Source of the DNA: JANLTP01 sp031363055
Lineage (GTDB): Bacteria; Pseudomonadota; Gammaproteobacteria; Burkholderiales; Burkholderiaceae_E
DNA length: 43,121 bases
Direction of reading: 5' to 3'
Assembly: GCA_031363055.1 (NCBI GenBank)
Contig: JANLTP010000218.1
Coordinates: 1 to 43,121, forward strand
The notes under the pieces were generated by a model that saw only the letters and a program-made list of their open reading frames with translations, was not told where the DNA came from and did no database searches. Numbering within the stretch: position 1 is the first letter of the stretch; each line of letters begins with the position of its first letter. A program made the translations under genes and the position numbers. Below are positions 17,165 through 25,317 of this stretch, piece after piece.

Positions 17165-18625
17165 ATGAATCTGTCCGATCCGTCCATCAACCGACTCGCC
17201 ATTGCCAAGGCCACCTTGCTCGATCCGGCCGGATTGACCGAAGCCGATTTGATTCGCACCTTGGGCGAAGTGTTCCAGCATAAAGTCGATTACGCCGATC
17301 TGTATTTTCAGTTCACACGCAGCGAAGGCTGGAGCCTCGAAGAGGGCATCGTCAAATCGGGCAGCTTCTCCATCGACCAGGGCGTCGGTGTGCGCGCCGT
17401 GGTCGGTGAGAAAACCGCGTTCTCTTACTCGGATGCGATCAACCGTGAGGCTCTTAGTTCGGCCGCGCGAGCGACACGCACCATTGCGCGATCCGGGGCA
17501 GGGCGCATCAAGGTCGCGAGTACAATGGGTGCTGCCGACGGGCGACTGCTCTATGGTGTGTCGGACCCGATTCTCGCCATGTCGGCGGCGACCAAGGTAG
17601 CGCTGCTCGAGAAGGTCGAGAAGCTGGCGCGGGCGCGCGATCCGCGCGTCAAACAAGTCATGGCGGGCCTCGCAGCCGAGTTTGATGTCGTGCTGGTCGC
17701 ACGTTCCGACGGCGTCATGGCCGCCGACGTTCGCCCGCTGGTGCGCATGTCGGTGTCGGTCATCGCCGAGCAGAACGGCCGTCGCGAGCAAGGCTCAAGC
17801 GGCGGCGGCGGGCGCTTCGATCTGGCCTATTTCGATGACGCCATGATCGAAAAGTATGCACGCGAAGCGGTCGATGCGGCCTTGGTCAACCTGGACTCGC
17901 GCCCGGCGCCGGCCGGCGCCATGACCGTAGTGCTCGGGCCGGGCTGGCCCGGTGTGCTGTTGCATGAAGCCGTCGGTCACGGACTCGAAGGCGACTTCAA
18001 CCGCAAGGGTTCATCGATTTTCGCCGGCAAGATCGGCCAACGCGTCGCCTCGAAAGGTGTCACCGTGGTCGACGACGGCACCATCGCCGATCGGCGTGGC
18101 TCGCTCAATATCGATGATGAAGGCAACACCACACAGCGCAACGTGTTGATCGAAGACGGCGTCTTGAAAGGCTACATCCAGGACTCCCTGAATGCGCGCC
18201 TGATGAAGCGGCCGGTAACCGGTAATGGCCGTCGCGAATCATTTGCTCATCTGCCCATGCCGCGCATGACCAACACCTACATGCTGAACGGCGATCGCGA
18301 TCCAGGTGAAATCGTCGCATCGATCCAAAAGGGCTTGTATGCGGTCAATTTCGGCGGCGGTCAGGTCGACATTACCAATGGCAAATTTGTGTTCTCGGCC
18401 TCGGAAGCCTACTGGGTCGAGAACGGCAAGATTCAGTATCCGGTCAAGGGCGCAACCATCGTCGGCAATGGACCAGATGCACTGACGCGCGTCAGCATGA
18501 TCGGTAACGACATGCGGCTCGACTCCGGGGTCGGTGTCTGCGGTAAAGATGGCCAGAGTGTCCCGGTCGGCGTCGGTCAGCCGACCTTGCGGATCGAGGG
18601 CATGACGGTCGGTGGGACTGCGTAA
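17165..18625 (+). CDS. tldD: Metalloprotease TldD
   Basis: The 486-residue product is the usual length for TldD (E. coli 481). The zinc-binding HExxxH is H267-E-A-V-G-H271 within 'VLLHEAVGHGLEGDFNRKGS'. The N-terminal 'LYFQFTRSEGWSLEEGIVKS' and C-terminal 'DGQSVPVGVGQPTLRIEGMT' segments are conserved in the family. TldD pairs with TldE (PmbA) in a cytoplasmic protease that processes microcin B17 precursor and CcdA; no tldE/pmbA is in this window. The gene follows the nitrilase-family gene by 39 bp in the same direction and probably shares its transcript. Confidence 0.97.
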   Translation: MNLSDPSINRLAIAKATLLDPAGLTEADLIRTLGEVFQHKVDYADLYFQFTRSEGWSLEEGIVKSGSFSIDQGVGVRAVVGEKTAFSYSDAINREALSSAARATRTIARSGAGRIKVASTMGAADGRLLYGVSDPILAMSAATKVALLEKVEKLARARDPRVKQVMAGLAAEFDVVLVARSDGVMAADVRPLVRMSVSVIAEQNGRREQGSSGGGGRFDLAYFDDAMIEKYAREAVDAALVNLDSRPAPAGAMTVVLGPGWPGVLLHEAVGHGLEGDFNRKGSSIFAGKIGQRVASKGVTVVDDGTIADRRGSLNIDDEGNTTQRNVLIEDGVLKGYIQDSLNARLMKRPVTGNGRRESFAHLPMPRMTNTYMLNGDRDPGEIVASIQKGLYAVNFGGGQVDITNGKFVFSASEAYWVENGKIQYPVKGATIVGNGPDALTRVSMIGNDMRLDSGVGVCGKDGQSVPVGVGQPTLRIEGMTVGGTA

Positions 18626-18664
18626 GCACGCGGAGGATTTGCTCCAAGGCCGGGATTCTGGGTC

Positions 18665-19309
18665 TTAGAGCACCACACCGACCACGGCCATTCCGAACCG
18701 ATAAAACGGTGCCAGAAAAATGCTCAGCGTCTGGGTTGCCATGAGTCCCAGCACGATGAACAAGCCATAAGGCTCGAGCTTCGAGTACGGCACCGCCAGC
18801 TTCAAGGGCAACAGGCCAGTCAACATGCGACCGCCATCGAGTGGCGGCACTGGCAGCAGATTGAGTGCCATCAAGCCAATGTTCACGATCACGCCAGCCT
18901 TGGCCATTTCGAGGAAGAAGGTTTCCCGAAAACCGACCATGAACATGAGCTTGAGCGCAATGGCCCAGCCAATCGCCATCAAAAGGTTACTGCCCGGGCC
19001 GGCCGCGGCCACCCAGATCATGTCGCGCTTCGGATGGCGCAGTGAGCCGAAGTCAACCGGTACCGGCTTGGCCCAGCCAAACAGAAAGCCGCTGCTGCCC
19101 AGCGATGACACCAGCAGGATCAACGCGGGCACGATGATCGTGCCCATTGGGTCAATATGTTTGAGTGGGTTCAGCGTCACCCGGCCGGCAACGAAGGCGG
19201 TCTGATCACCGAACATGCGCGCCACGTAACCATGTGCCGCTTCGTGCAGGGTAATGGCGAAGATCACCGGCAGGGCATACACCGCAATGGTTCGAATCAT
19301 CTCTTGCAT
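18665..19309 (-). CDS. Site-2-protease-family (M50) intramembrane zinc metalloprotease
   Basis: From the ATG at 19309 the product is 214 residues, MQEMIRTIAVYALPVIFAI onwards. HEAAH in 'ITLHEAAHGYVARMFGD' lies in the first membrane segment, and 'ALNLLPVPPLDGGRML' provides the second active-site Asp of the NxxPxxxLDG motif. The 'AAAGPGSNLLMA' loop is also typical of the M50 B-type group. About five membrane segments are visible. The frame stays open upstream to 19432, but that part is Arg-rich, overlaps the MATE start and includes the 15-bp repeat, so I use the shorter form. The substrate is unknown. The gene converges with tldD and diverges from the MATE gene. Confidence 0.9.
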   Translation of the reverse strand: MQEMIRTIAVYALPVIFAITLHEAAHGYVARMFGDQTAFVAGRVTLNPLKHIDPMGTIIVPALILLVSSLGSSGFLFGWAKPVPVDFGSLRHPKRDMIWVAAAGPGSNLLMAIGWAIALKLMFMVGFRETFFLEMAKAGVIVNIGLMALNLLPVPPLDGGRMLTGLLPLKLAVPYSKLEPYGLFIVLGLMATQTLSIFLAPFYRFGMAVVGVVL

Positions 19310-19317
19310 GCGCTGCA

Positions 19318-19362
19318 GTCTAGCCCATCCGAGTCTCGTCCATCGAAGTCTAGCCGATTGTG
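19318..19362. repeat. 15-bp tandem repeat in the divergent gap between the M50 protease and MATE genes
   Basis: Three consecutive units are AGTCTAGCCCATCCG, AGTCTCGTCCATCGA and AGTCTAGCCGATTGT. They lie 8 bp upstream of the protease ATG (minus strand) and 13 bp upstream of the MATE ATG, occupying most of the 66-bp gap that must hold both translation-initiation regions. Confidence 0.75.
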
Positions 19363-19375
19363 ATAACTTCAAGCG

Positions 19376-20758
19376 ATGAACGCATTTGCGCGGCCGGTGG
19401 CCAAGTTTCTGACAGGCTCGACGCTCTCGCATGTGATCGCGGTCACCGCAGCAGGCTCGGTCGGGTTGATGTCCTTGTTCGCCGTCGATGCCATCAGTCT
19501 CTTTTACGTCGCCAAACTCGGCAAGCAGGAACTGACGGCAGCGATGGGTTTTGGCAGCACCCTGCTGTTCTTTGCCTCATCGATCAGCATCGGCTTGTCG
19601 ATCGCCTCGGGTGCGCTGACCTCGAGAGCGCTCGGTCGCGGCGATCGCGACGGCGCCAAACGTATCGCCGGTGCCGCCCTGGCGATGATTTTTGTATTCA
19701 TGTGTTTGCTCAGCGCGTTAATGTTTCCGTGGCTGCGCACATTGCTGGACTTGCTTGGTGCAAAAGGCGCAGCCGCCGAGGCCGCGCTGGAGTTCATGCG
19801 CATTCTGCTGCCGTCGATTCCGCTGCTTAGCGTCGGCATGTGTCTGTCATCCTTGCTGCGTGCGCTGGGCGACGCCCGGCGTGCGATGTTTGTGACGCTG
19901 CTGCCGGCGCTGTCCCTGTTGGTGCTCGATCCCTTGATGATCTTCGGTCTCGGGCTTGAGTTGCGCGGCGCCGCGATTGCCACCATCCTGGCGCGTGTAT
20001 TTATTGTCAGCCTCGGCGCTTATGGTCTCCTCAAGGTACACGGCCTGTTCGCCCGCCCGTCATGGGAAAACATTCAGTCGCTGTTTCGACCGTTCCTGTC
20101 CATTGGCGGACCGGCAATTCTGACCCAGATCGCCACGCCCTTCGCAAACTCGTTCGTGACCGCATCGATGGCCCGATTCGGCGATGATGCGGTGGCCGGT
20201 TCAGCGATCATCGCGCGCGTGACGCCGCTCGCCTTCGGCGTGCTGTTCGCCATGTCCGGTGCGATCGGTCCGATCATCGGGCAAAACCTGGGCGGCCAGC
20301 GGATTGATCGGGTTCGCACCACCGTCATCGACAGTATTCGGGTGGCGCTGGTCTACTGCGTATTGGTCAGCGTGCTGCTGGCGGTATTTGCCGGACCGAT
20401 TGCGCGCAGCTTCGGCGCCCGAGCCGAAGCTTATGAGGTGGTGGTTTTTTTCTGTCGATTTATTGCCGGCAGTTTTGTGTTCAGCGGCCTGTTATTCGTC
20501 GCCAATGCGGCCTTCAATAATCTGGGCTATGCGTTCTATTCAACCCTCATGAATTGGGGCCGCTCGACCCTGGGCGTCGTGCCGTTTGTGTGGCTCGGTG
20601 GCCACTGGTTTGGCCCGAGAGGAGTCGTTGCTGGTTCGGCGTTAGGTGCGCTGGTGTTTGGGCTGCTGGCGATCTGGTTGTGTTTGCGGGTGATTGCAAA
20701 ATTGCCGGCCTCGCAACCGACTACGATACCGGTCGCTGAAAGTCTGTCAGCGCCTTGA
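19376..20758 (+). CDS. MATE-family multidrug/toxin efflux transporter
   Basis: The 460-residue protein has about twelve hydrophobic segments in two related halves, as in MATE (NorM/DinF-type) cation-coupled exporters. Segments such as 'SIGLSIASGALTSRALGRGD' in the N-terminal half and 'MSGAIGPIIGQNLGGQRIDR' in the C-terminal half match the repeated 'G...A.....vGq..GAg' signature of the family. 'LLRALGDARRAMFVTLLPAL' corresponds to the conserved region before helix 5. No ligand or regulator is indicated nearby. The gene converges with the LytTR response-regulator gene across 30 bp. Confidence 0.92.
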   Translation: MNAFARPVAKFLTGSTLSHVIAVTAAGSVGLMSLFAVDAISLFYVAKLGKQELTAAMGFGSTLLFFASSISIGLSIASGALTSRALGRGDRDGAKRIAGAALAMIFVFMCLLSALMFPWLRTLLDLLGAKGAAAEAALEFMRILLPSIPLLSVGMCLSSLLRALGDARRAMFVTLLPALSLLVLDPLMIFGLGLELRGAAIATILARVFIVSLGAYGLLKVHGLFARPSWENIQSLFRPFLSIGGPAILTQIATPFANSFVTASMARFGDDAVAGSAIIARVTPLAFGVLFAMSGAIGPIIGQNLGGQRIDRVRTTVIDSIRVALVYCVLVSVLLAVFAGPIARSFGARAEAYEVVVFFCRFIAGSFVFSGLLFVANAAFNNLGYAFYSTLMNWGRSTLGVVPFVWLGGHWFGPRGVVAGSALGALVFGLLAIWLCLRVIAKLPASQPTTIPVAESLSAP

Positions 20759-20788
20759 TACAGGGCGATGGTTCCTATCGCCTCGGGC

Positions 20789-21682
20789 TCACATCGCCTT
20801 GAACAAGTGCGTATAAAGCCGGCTGACCATCAAGGATTGCTGCACGCCGCGCAGCTTCAGTCGGGTATGTCCCAGTTCATCGCGGTCGGCCCGTTCAATA
20901 AAATCCAGATTGACCAAGGTGCTGCGATGAATCTGCAAAAAGCGCTCTGGGTCGAGCCTGGCCTGCAGCTCGCGTAATGACTCGCGAATCAGGCCCTCGC
21001 CGTCGGCCGTAGCGACGGTCACATACTTGTCGGCGGCTTGAAAATAATGGATCTGATCCAGCGGCACCATATGCACCGAATTGCCTCGCCCGACGCGCAC
21101 ATACTTCAGGGCGGGCATCGACGTCTGGTTGGCATTCGACGTACCTGGGCCGGTAAAGCCTGAACCTGAAATGCTTGAGCCTGCAATGCCTGAACTTCCG
21201 ATGCCTGAACCCGCAACGCTGACCGGGCGTAGCAAAGGCGCAAGCTGATCCGCAAGTTCCTGCGCCGCGTCACCAGGCCGATCGCGCGCTTGGCTGCTTT
21301 CAGCCAGACGGCTGCGCAAGCGCTGCAGCGTAATCGCCAGCCGTTCCGTGGTGACCGGCTTGAGCAGATAGTCGATCGCGGAACGCTCAAACGCCTCGAG
21401 CGCAAATTCGCCATAGGCCGTTATGAAAACGATGAGCGGAACATTCTCGTCGGCCAGTGTGTCCTCGGCCAGAGCCTGCGCGACTTCAAGCCCACTCAAG
21501 CCCGGCATGCGAATATCGAGAAAGGCCACTTGTGGTCGTAGCGTACGAATTTGCTCGAGTGCCTTGATGCCGTTTTTGGCTTGTGCGACGATATTCAGTT
21601 CAGGCCAGGCGCTCATCAAATGCGAGGCCAGCTCTGTCATCAGTAACGGTTCATCTTCGGCGAGCAGTGCAGTCGGATTCAT
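20789..21682 (-). CDS. LytTR-family response regulator
   Basis: The 297-residue protein has an N-terminal receiver domain (residues 1-120) with acidic pocket EDE at 9-11, phospho-acceptor D56 in 'VAFLDIRMPGLSGLEVAQAL' and K108 in 'DYLLKPVTTERL'. A C-terminal LytTR DNA-binding domain (about 195-297) has 'YFQAADKYVTVATADGEGLI' and 'RFLQIHRSTLVNLDFIERAD'. The linker between them contains a Gly/Ser-rich stretch (about 156-180) encoded by 15-bp tandem repeats. I set the start at the ATG at 21682, ten bases after the kinase stop; the upstream extension in frame lies inside the kinase gene. It is the partner of the adjacent LytS-type kinase. Targets are unknown; LytTR proteins often act on the adjacent operon. 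Confidence 0.93.
   Translation of the reverse strand: MNPTALLAEDEPLLMTELASHLMSAWPELNIVAQAKNGIKALEQIRTLRPQVAFLDIRMPGLSGLEVAQALAEDTLADENVPLIVFITAYGEFALEAFERSAIDYLLKPVTTERLAITLQRLRSRLAESSQARDRPGDAAQELADQLAPLLRPVSVAGSGIGSSGIAGSSISGSGFTGPGTSNANQTSMPALKYVRVGRGNSVHMVPLDQIHYFQAADKYVTVATADGEGLIRESLRELQARLDPERFLQIHRSTLVNLDFIERADRDELGHTRLKLRGVQQSLMVSRLYTHLFKAM
21156..21215. repeat. 15-bp tandem repeat in the response-regulator linker
   Basis: Four units read on the plus strand AAGCCTGAACCTGAA, ATGCTTGAGCCTGCA, ATGCCTGAACTTCCG and ATGCCTGAACCCGCA. On the coding strand they encode five-residue Gly-Ser-rich units (GSGIG / SSGIA / GSSIS / GSGFT) between the receiver and LytTR domains. Confidence 0.9.
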
Positions 21683-21692
21683 TTGGCAGCAG

Positions 21693-22847
21693 CTAATCAG
21701 CACGCAGCGGCAACAAGATACGCACCAAGGTACCGTGCGGCGCGTTCGGCTCCAGATCGAATCGCGCCCGCTTGCCGTAGAGGTTCTGCAAGCGCTCACG
21801 CAGGTGAGTATTTCCGAATCCACTGCTCGGTTTCGAATCAGTCGAATGAGCCACCTGAGTCGAGCCAAGCCCGACACCATCGTCTTCAATCCTGATCTCG
21901 ATCGAGTCGCCGATCAGTCGTACTTGCACCCGAACCTTGCCGCCGTCCAGTGCCGGCTCGATACCATGCTTGATGGAGTTCTCGACCAGCGGCTGAATCA
22001 GCATCGACGGTATTGTGACGGCGGCGAGATCGGCCGGCAGGTCCAGCTCGTAGCTCAATCTTGTACCCAGTCGAATCGCAATCAGGCTCAGGTAGTCCGA
22101 TACCAGATCGAATTCGCGTTGCAAACTCGACCATTCGGTTCGCGAGGCATCCAGGCTGGCCCGAAAGAAATCGATCAGTCGATCGAGCATGCTCTGCGCG
22201 GCCTTCGGATCCTGCGTGATCAGCGCCCGCAGATTCGACAAGGTGTTGAACAGCATGTGCGGTTCAATCTGGGCGCGCAGTAATCGCAACTGGGTTTCGG
22301 TCAGTTCGCGGGACACGATCTCGGCCTTTTCGCGTGCCTCGGCGGTGTGCAGACTGAACACCGCTTCGCGCTCGCGAGTCCAGAAGTAGACGATTGATGT
22401 GAACGTTGCGAACACAGAAATGATCAGCGAGACGGTGAACGTCGACGTCTCCTCGACAGCACCAGTGCGCCAATTCACGGGATGGCCACAAACCCAGGCC
22501 GCCAAGGCACGGCCGGCAAACAATCCGAACGCCATGCCGAGCATGGACAACATCGCCATGACCACCGGTCGGGGTCGCCGCTTGTTGAAGAAGAACGTAC
22601 GCGGCACCAGAATACCGGCCAGAATCAGAAAGCCGATGCTGTTCGAATAAACGAAGTTCGTATACAGATCGCCCGGGGTCAGATTGAACGCGCTGAGCAC
22701 CAGCGCAACCGCCGTGTTGAATACAAACGTCAGCCCCAGACCAATCTTCCAGACGCCCAGGGTATAGGCGAACGGCGCAGGCCGTTCGGAAGACTGGCTG
22801 GTCGACGCCAGCAGTTGCGCCGCACGCGAGGAGCGAAAGGCTGTCAT
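21693..22847 (-). CDS. LytS/YehU-type membrane sensor histidine kinase
   Basis: From the ATG at 22847 (MTAFRSSRAAQLLAS) the protein is 384 residues. Four or so membrane segments occupy about residues 25-165. A short coiled coil leads into the His_kinase domain with 'LRAQIEPHMLFNTLSNLRAL', where H197 is the likely phospho-acceptor. The ATPase region has 'QPLVENSIKHGIEPAL' (N box) and 'RIEDDGVGLG' (G1 box). This H-box type is characteristic of LytS-like kinases, which pair with LytTR regulators as here. The frame extends upstream to 22922 through a 12-bp repeat. I prefer the inner ATG because TAAGGAG stands 13 bases before it. The signal is unknown; the kinase precedes and is probably co-transcribed with the regulator. 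Confidence 0.92.
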   Translation of the reverse strand: MTAFRSSRAAQLLASTSQSSERPAPFAYTLGVWKIGLGLTFVFNTAVALVLSAFNLTPGDLYTNFVYSNSIGFLILAGILVPRTFFFNKRRPRPVVMAMLSMLGMAFGLFAGRALAAWVCGHPVNWRTGAVEETSTFTVSLIISVFATFTSIVYFWTREREAVFSLHTAEAREKAEIVSRELTETQLRLLRAQIEPHMLFNTLSNLRALITQDPKAAQSMLDRLIDFFRASLDASRTEWSSLQREFDLVSDYLSLIAIRLGTRLSYELDLPADLAAVTIPSMLIQPLVENSIKHGIEPALDGGKVRVQVRLIGDSIEIRIEDDGVGLGSTQVAHSTDSKPSSGFGNTHLRERLQNLYGKRARFDLEPNAPHGTLVRILLPLRAD

Positions 22848-22863
22848 GGGACTGCGGTTGCTC

Positions 22864-22911
22864 CTTAAGTTTGCGTTGAAGATCGCGCAAAATATCGCAT
22901 TAAAAATCGCG
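22864..22911. repeat. 12-bp tandem repeat just upstream of the LytS-like kinase start
   Basis: Four units read on the plus strand CTTAAGTTTGCG, TTGAAGATCGCG, CAAAATATCGCA and TTAAAAATCGCG. In the extended kinase frame they encode repeated NAIF/CAIF-like tetrapeptides, so the array either is a 5' leader element or contributes an N-terminal extension if the upstream ATG at 22922 is used. Confidence 0.75.
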
Positions 22912-22937
22912 TTGATCGACATCGGTTTTGCTTACGC

Positions 22938-24497
22938 TCAGGCTGGCAGGAACAATCCATGCAAACCCGGCGCAAGGCCGCGCGGCAAGACTGCCTGGGA
23001 AATCGGACCAGCGACAATTTCCTGGGCGTCAAACACACTCAGTAGTGTACGTTGATCGGTCCATCGATAGGAAGTGCCGATCACCCAACCCACTCCGGCC
23101 TGACCTCGAGGCTTGGGCACAAACAGGTGTTCGTCAGCCAGAATTTTGGCGCCGTAGTCGTAGGAATGCAGCGATTGCGATTGCCGATTGATGCCGACCA
23201 ACGTGTTGACGCCAAACGTGCCCGCTGGCATCGAGTTCGAATGGCGCAAGGCAATCAGATGATCCGTTCGCTGGCCGATGAAACGCTTGTCGAACGAAGG
23301 AAAGTCGTAATTGCCCTGCGCCAGCGGCTCGACCTTGACCTTGCCCCGGTTCAGATCGACCACCAGTTCCACCGGCCCGTCGTCGAGGGTCGAAAACGGT
23401 TTCATCGGTTCGGCTTGCATGCTTGAATACATGGCGTCCATCAGGCCCTTGAAATTGCCGATGCGCATGACCTGCACCCGCAGACTGTCGCCGTCTTCCC
23501 AGGCGTTGCCCAAATGAAATTGGGCCATCGCCGGAAACTCGGCGCGATGACGAACCGTCAAGGTGTTCTTGTCGATGACCAACACGACGCTGGCTTGTGT
23601 GGCATCCCAGCGATAGCCTTCGAGCATGCTGTTCGCGCCGCCGCGTGGCTTTGAATACAACGGCATCAACACAAAGACCAGGTAGCGCTCGGTAATGGCG
23701 AAGTCATGCACCATATCCGCGTTCGGTGCGTCGATGAGCTTGACCTCGGCGAGTTTGCCGCTGCGCTCAAGTTTGTAGAGCACCAGCTTGCCGCTGCCGG
23801 CCATGTAGCCGAAACTCCAGATCGTGCCGTCACGATCAACGCGTGGATGGGCGCTGAACGGCATACCGTCGGTGTCCTCGGAAAACACTTTGCGACCACG
23901 TGTCTGAAGGGTCTTGGGGTCAATCCGATAAGGGGCGCCACCCTCCCAGAGCGCGAGCAGTTCCTGGTCAGTGGCCAGCAAGGAAATGTTCGCCACGTTC
24001 TGGTCGTCAGGCTTGCCGATCGGCCGGGCATCAGCAAACGAAGTGCCGAAACCGTTCCACAAGTATCGATTGGCCCTCTGTTCGGCTTCAAAGCGCGTGG
24101 TCCGAATCGAACGGGCTTGATGCGTGAGGCTTTTGCCGTCCAACTGAAAAGCGTGAACCATGCCGTCGCCGTCAAACCAGTGCCGATAGCGAGTATCGCC
24201 CCGCTGCATGAGCGCCGGGCCGTTGCGATACAGCGTGCCGCGCAATCCGGCCGGCAGCGCATGGTCGAATTTCACGCTGACCGGCGCGTAATCGGTTTGC
24301 ACGGCCAGAAACGCGTCCCGCCAGGCGTTCAGAGCCTTCGCGGGTTGGGTGCTGGCGACGCCGTCAACAGCACGGCTACTGCCGCTCGCGGTGGCAGCGC
24401 CGCTGGCCGTGCGCGCCCAACTGGCGATCGGAGCGAGGCCAGCCAAAGTGGCCGAACCCGACTTCAGCAGACCCCGGCGATTATTTGAATGATTCAT
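22938..24497 (-). CDS. Carotenoid-oxygenase-family (RPE65/CCD-like) protein with Tat-type signal
   Basis: From the ATG at 24497 the protein is 519 residues. A twin-arginine-like signal 'NNRRGLLKSGSATLAGLAPI' precedes the mature part. The family's four iron-ligand histidines can be placed in 'MPFSAHPRVDRDGTIWSFGY', 'DMVHDFAITERYLVFVL', 'QFHLGNAWEDGDSLRV' and the C-terminal 'GLHGLFLPA'. 'RYRHWFDGDGMVHAFQLDG' is another hallmark. Members cleave carotenoids, stilbenes or isoeugenol-like phenylpropenes oxidatively using non-haem iron; which applies here cannot be read from the sequence. Export by Tat would fit a metallo-enzyme folded in the cytoplasm. GAGGAAA precedes the ATG. The DUF2141 secreted protein gene lies 20 bp upstream on the same strand, suggesting a joint periplasmic role. 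Confidence 0.9.
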   Translation of the reverse strand: MNHSNNRRGLLKSGSATLAGLAPIASWARTASGAATASGSSRAVDGVASTQPAKALNAWRDAFLAVQTDYAPVSVKFDHALPAGLRGTLYRNGPALMQRGDTRYRHWFDGDGMVHAFQLDGKSLTHQARSIRTTRFEAEQRANRYLWNGFGTSFADARPIGKPDDQNVANISLLATDQELLALWEGGAPYRIDPKTLQTRGRKVFSEDTDGMPFSAHPRVDRDGTIWSFGYMAGSGKLVLYKLERSGKLAEVKLIDAPNADMVHDFAITERYLVFVLMPLYSKPRGGANSMLEGYRWDATQASVVLVIDKNTLTVRHRAEFPAMAQFHLGNAWEDGDSLRVQVMRIGNFKGLMDAMYSSMQAEPMKPFSTLDDGPVELVVDLNRGKVKVEPLAQGNYDFPSFDKRFIGQRTDHLIALRHSNSMPAGTFGVNTLVGINRQSQSLHSYDYGAKILADEHLFVPKPRGQAGVGWVIGTSYRWTDQRTLLSVFDAQEIVAGPISQAVLPRGLAPGLHGLFLPA

Positions 24498-24517
24498 GAT
24501 GACTGTTTCCTCGTGAG

Positions 24518-25006
24518 TTAATTGTTCAGGTTGATGTCCAGCTTGCCGCCGGCGGCAGGAACAGCGAACTTGACGTCGTCCCAAGTCGGCGGGCCCATCA
24601 AGGATTTGGTCAGGTTCGAAAATCCGTAGCCTTCCTTGGGAATGCCCAACAGATTCGTGTCGAGCTTGCCGTTGCCGTTGCTGTCGTGGAAGATCGCGAT
24701 GGCATATTCGCCGGGCACCAGATTGCTGAAGCGCAGGCTCATTTGGCCGGCGGTCGCCGCCAATTGTTGCTGTTGCACGGCTACGTTGCGGAAGTTCGCG
24801 GCCGAGTCGTAAATCGCCACCATCAGGCTGCCCTGCGCCGAGGCAACTGGCCCGATGTTCAGATCGAGGTCGGCGGCTTGGGCGCTCGCGACCCCTGCGA
24901 TCAGGCTGGTCGTTATCGCCAGACCCTGAACGAACTGCCGCAGACGCTGGGGCAGAAAGGCTGAAGCGTTGCTCGAGGCGCGGCTGGTTTTGTTGGTGGT
25001 GTTCAT
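24518..25006 (-). CDS. DUF2141-family small secreted protein
   Basis: The 162-residue protein has a long N-region and a signal peptide ending 'GVASAQAADLDLNIGPV'. The DUF2141 core follows: 'GSLMVAIYDSAANFRNVAVQ', 'FSNLVPGEYAIAIFHDSNGN' and 'GNGKLDTNLLGIPKEGYGFS'. The HDSNGNGKLDTN stretch resembles a calcium-binding loop, as is common in this beta-sandwich family of unknown function. GGAG precedes the ATG at a good spacing. It is the first gene of a two-gene unit with the carotenoid-oxygenase-like gene. Its 5' untranslated region or promoter carries a run of G-tracts on the opposite strand. Confidence 0.9.
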   Translation of the reverse strand: MNTTNKTSRASSNASAFLPQRLRQFVQGLAITTSLIAGVASAQAADLDLNIGPVASAQGSLMVAIYDSAANFRNVAVQQQQLAATAGQMSLRFSNLVPGEYAIAIFHDSNGNGKLDTNLLGIPKEGYGFSNLTKSLMGPPTWDDVKFAVPAAGGKLDINLNN

Positions 25007-25019
25007 TCCGGTTACTCCA

Positions 25020-25049
25020 GGGTAGGGGTTGGGGTGATTAGGGGTTGGG
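25020..25049 (+). other. Potential G-quadruplex motif / imperfect 16-bp direct repeat
   Basis: Five G-runs (GGG, GGGG, GGGG, GGGG, GGG) are separated by loops of 2, 2, 6 and 2 bases on the plus strand. This satisfies the usual G3+N1-7 rule for an intramolecular quadruplex. The tract also reads as two near copies of TAGGGGTTGGGNTGA. It lies 13-43 bp upstream of the DUF2141 ATG, on that gene's template strand. Confidence 0.55.
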
Positions 25050-25282
25050 CTGACTGAAAGTTAGGATGACAGGACGAAGCTTCTCGTTTTTCAGCATTGG
25101 CAGGTAATCGGTGCGACGAGCCGGGAATTCCCAGCGCGAAACGTCGCTTGTTGATCGCCAGTCGTTCAAGCGTTTTCGAGTCATATGGTCCAAACCGTCT
25201 TTTCCGGCACGCCATCCGTTGTTCACGCCCCGAAAACTAGGGTTGCCGAGCGCCAAATCGTTGACGCACCGCCCTTGGTAAT

Positions 25283-25311
25283 TTGCCAACCTCAGGCTGG
25301 CGACTTAAACT
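25283..25311 (+). promoter_or_regulatory. Candidate sigma-70 promoter of the DAHP-synthase leader
   Basis: TTGCCA (25283-25288, five of six matches to TTGACA) is followed after 17 bp by TAAACT (25306-25311, four of six matches to TATAAT). The predicted transcription start, about seven bases after the -10 box, coincides with the leader-peptide ATG at 25318. Confidence 0.45.
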
Positions 25312-25317
25312 AAGCTC

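Larger units (their letters stand above)
25007..25317. other. Divergent intergenic region between the DUF2141 gene and the DAHP-synthase leader
   Basis: About 310 bp separates two divergent transcripts. Short open frames on the minus strand (for example 25012-25215 and 25038-25289) show no recognisable protein and overlap each other, so I do not call them. The region holds a G-tract cluster at 25020-25049 and the candidate DAHP-synthase promoter at 25283-25311. I see no RNA gene. Confidence 0.6.

Noticed and set aside
19310..19432. N-terminal extension of the M50 protease (41 codons)
   Set aside because: It is Arg/Trp-rich repeat translation, overlaps the MATE start region, and the family's N-terminal helix begins at the inner ATG.
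22848..22922. N-terminal extension of the LytS-like kinase (25 codons)
   Set aside because: It is the translation of a 12-bp repeat; the inner ATG has a TAAGGAG sequence upstream. Not fully excluded.
25012..25289. Short minus-strand open frames (67 and 83 codons) upstream of the DUF2141 gene
   Set aside because: They overlap in different frames, show no recognisable domain and include the G-tract region and the likely DUF2141 promoter.
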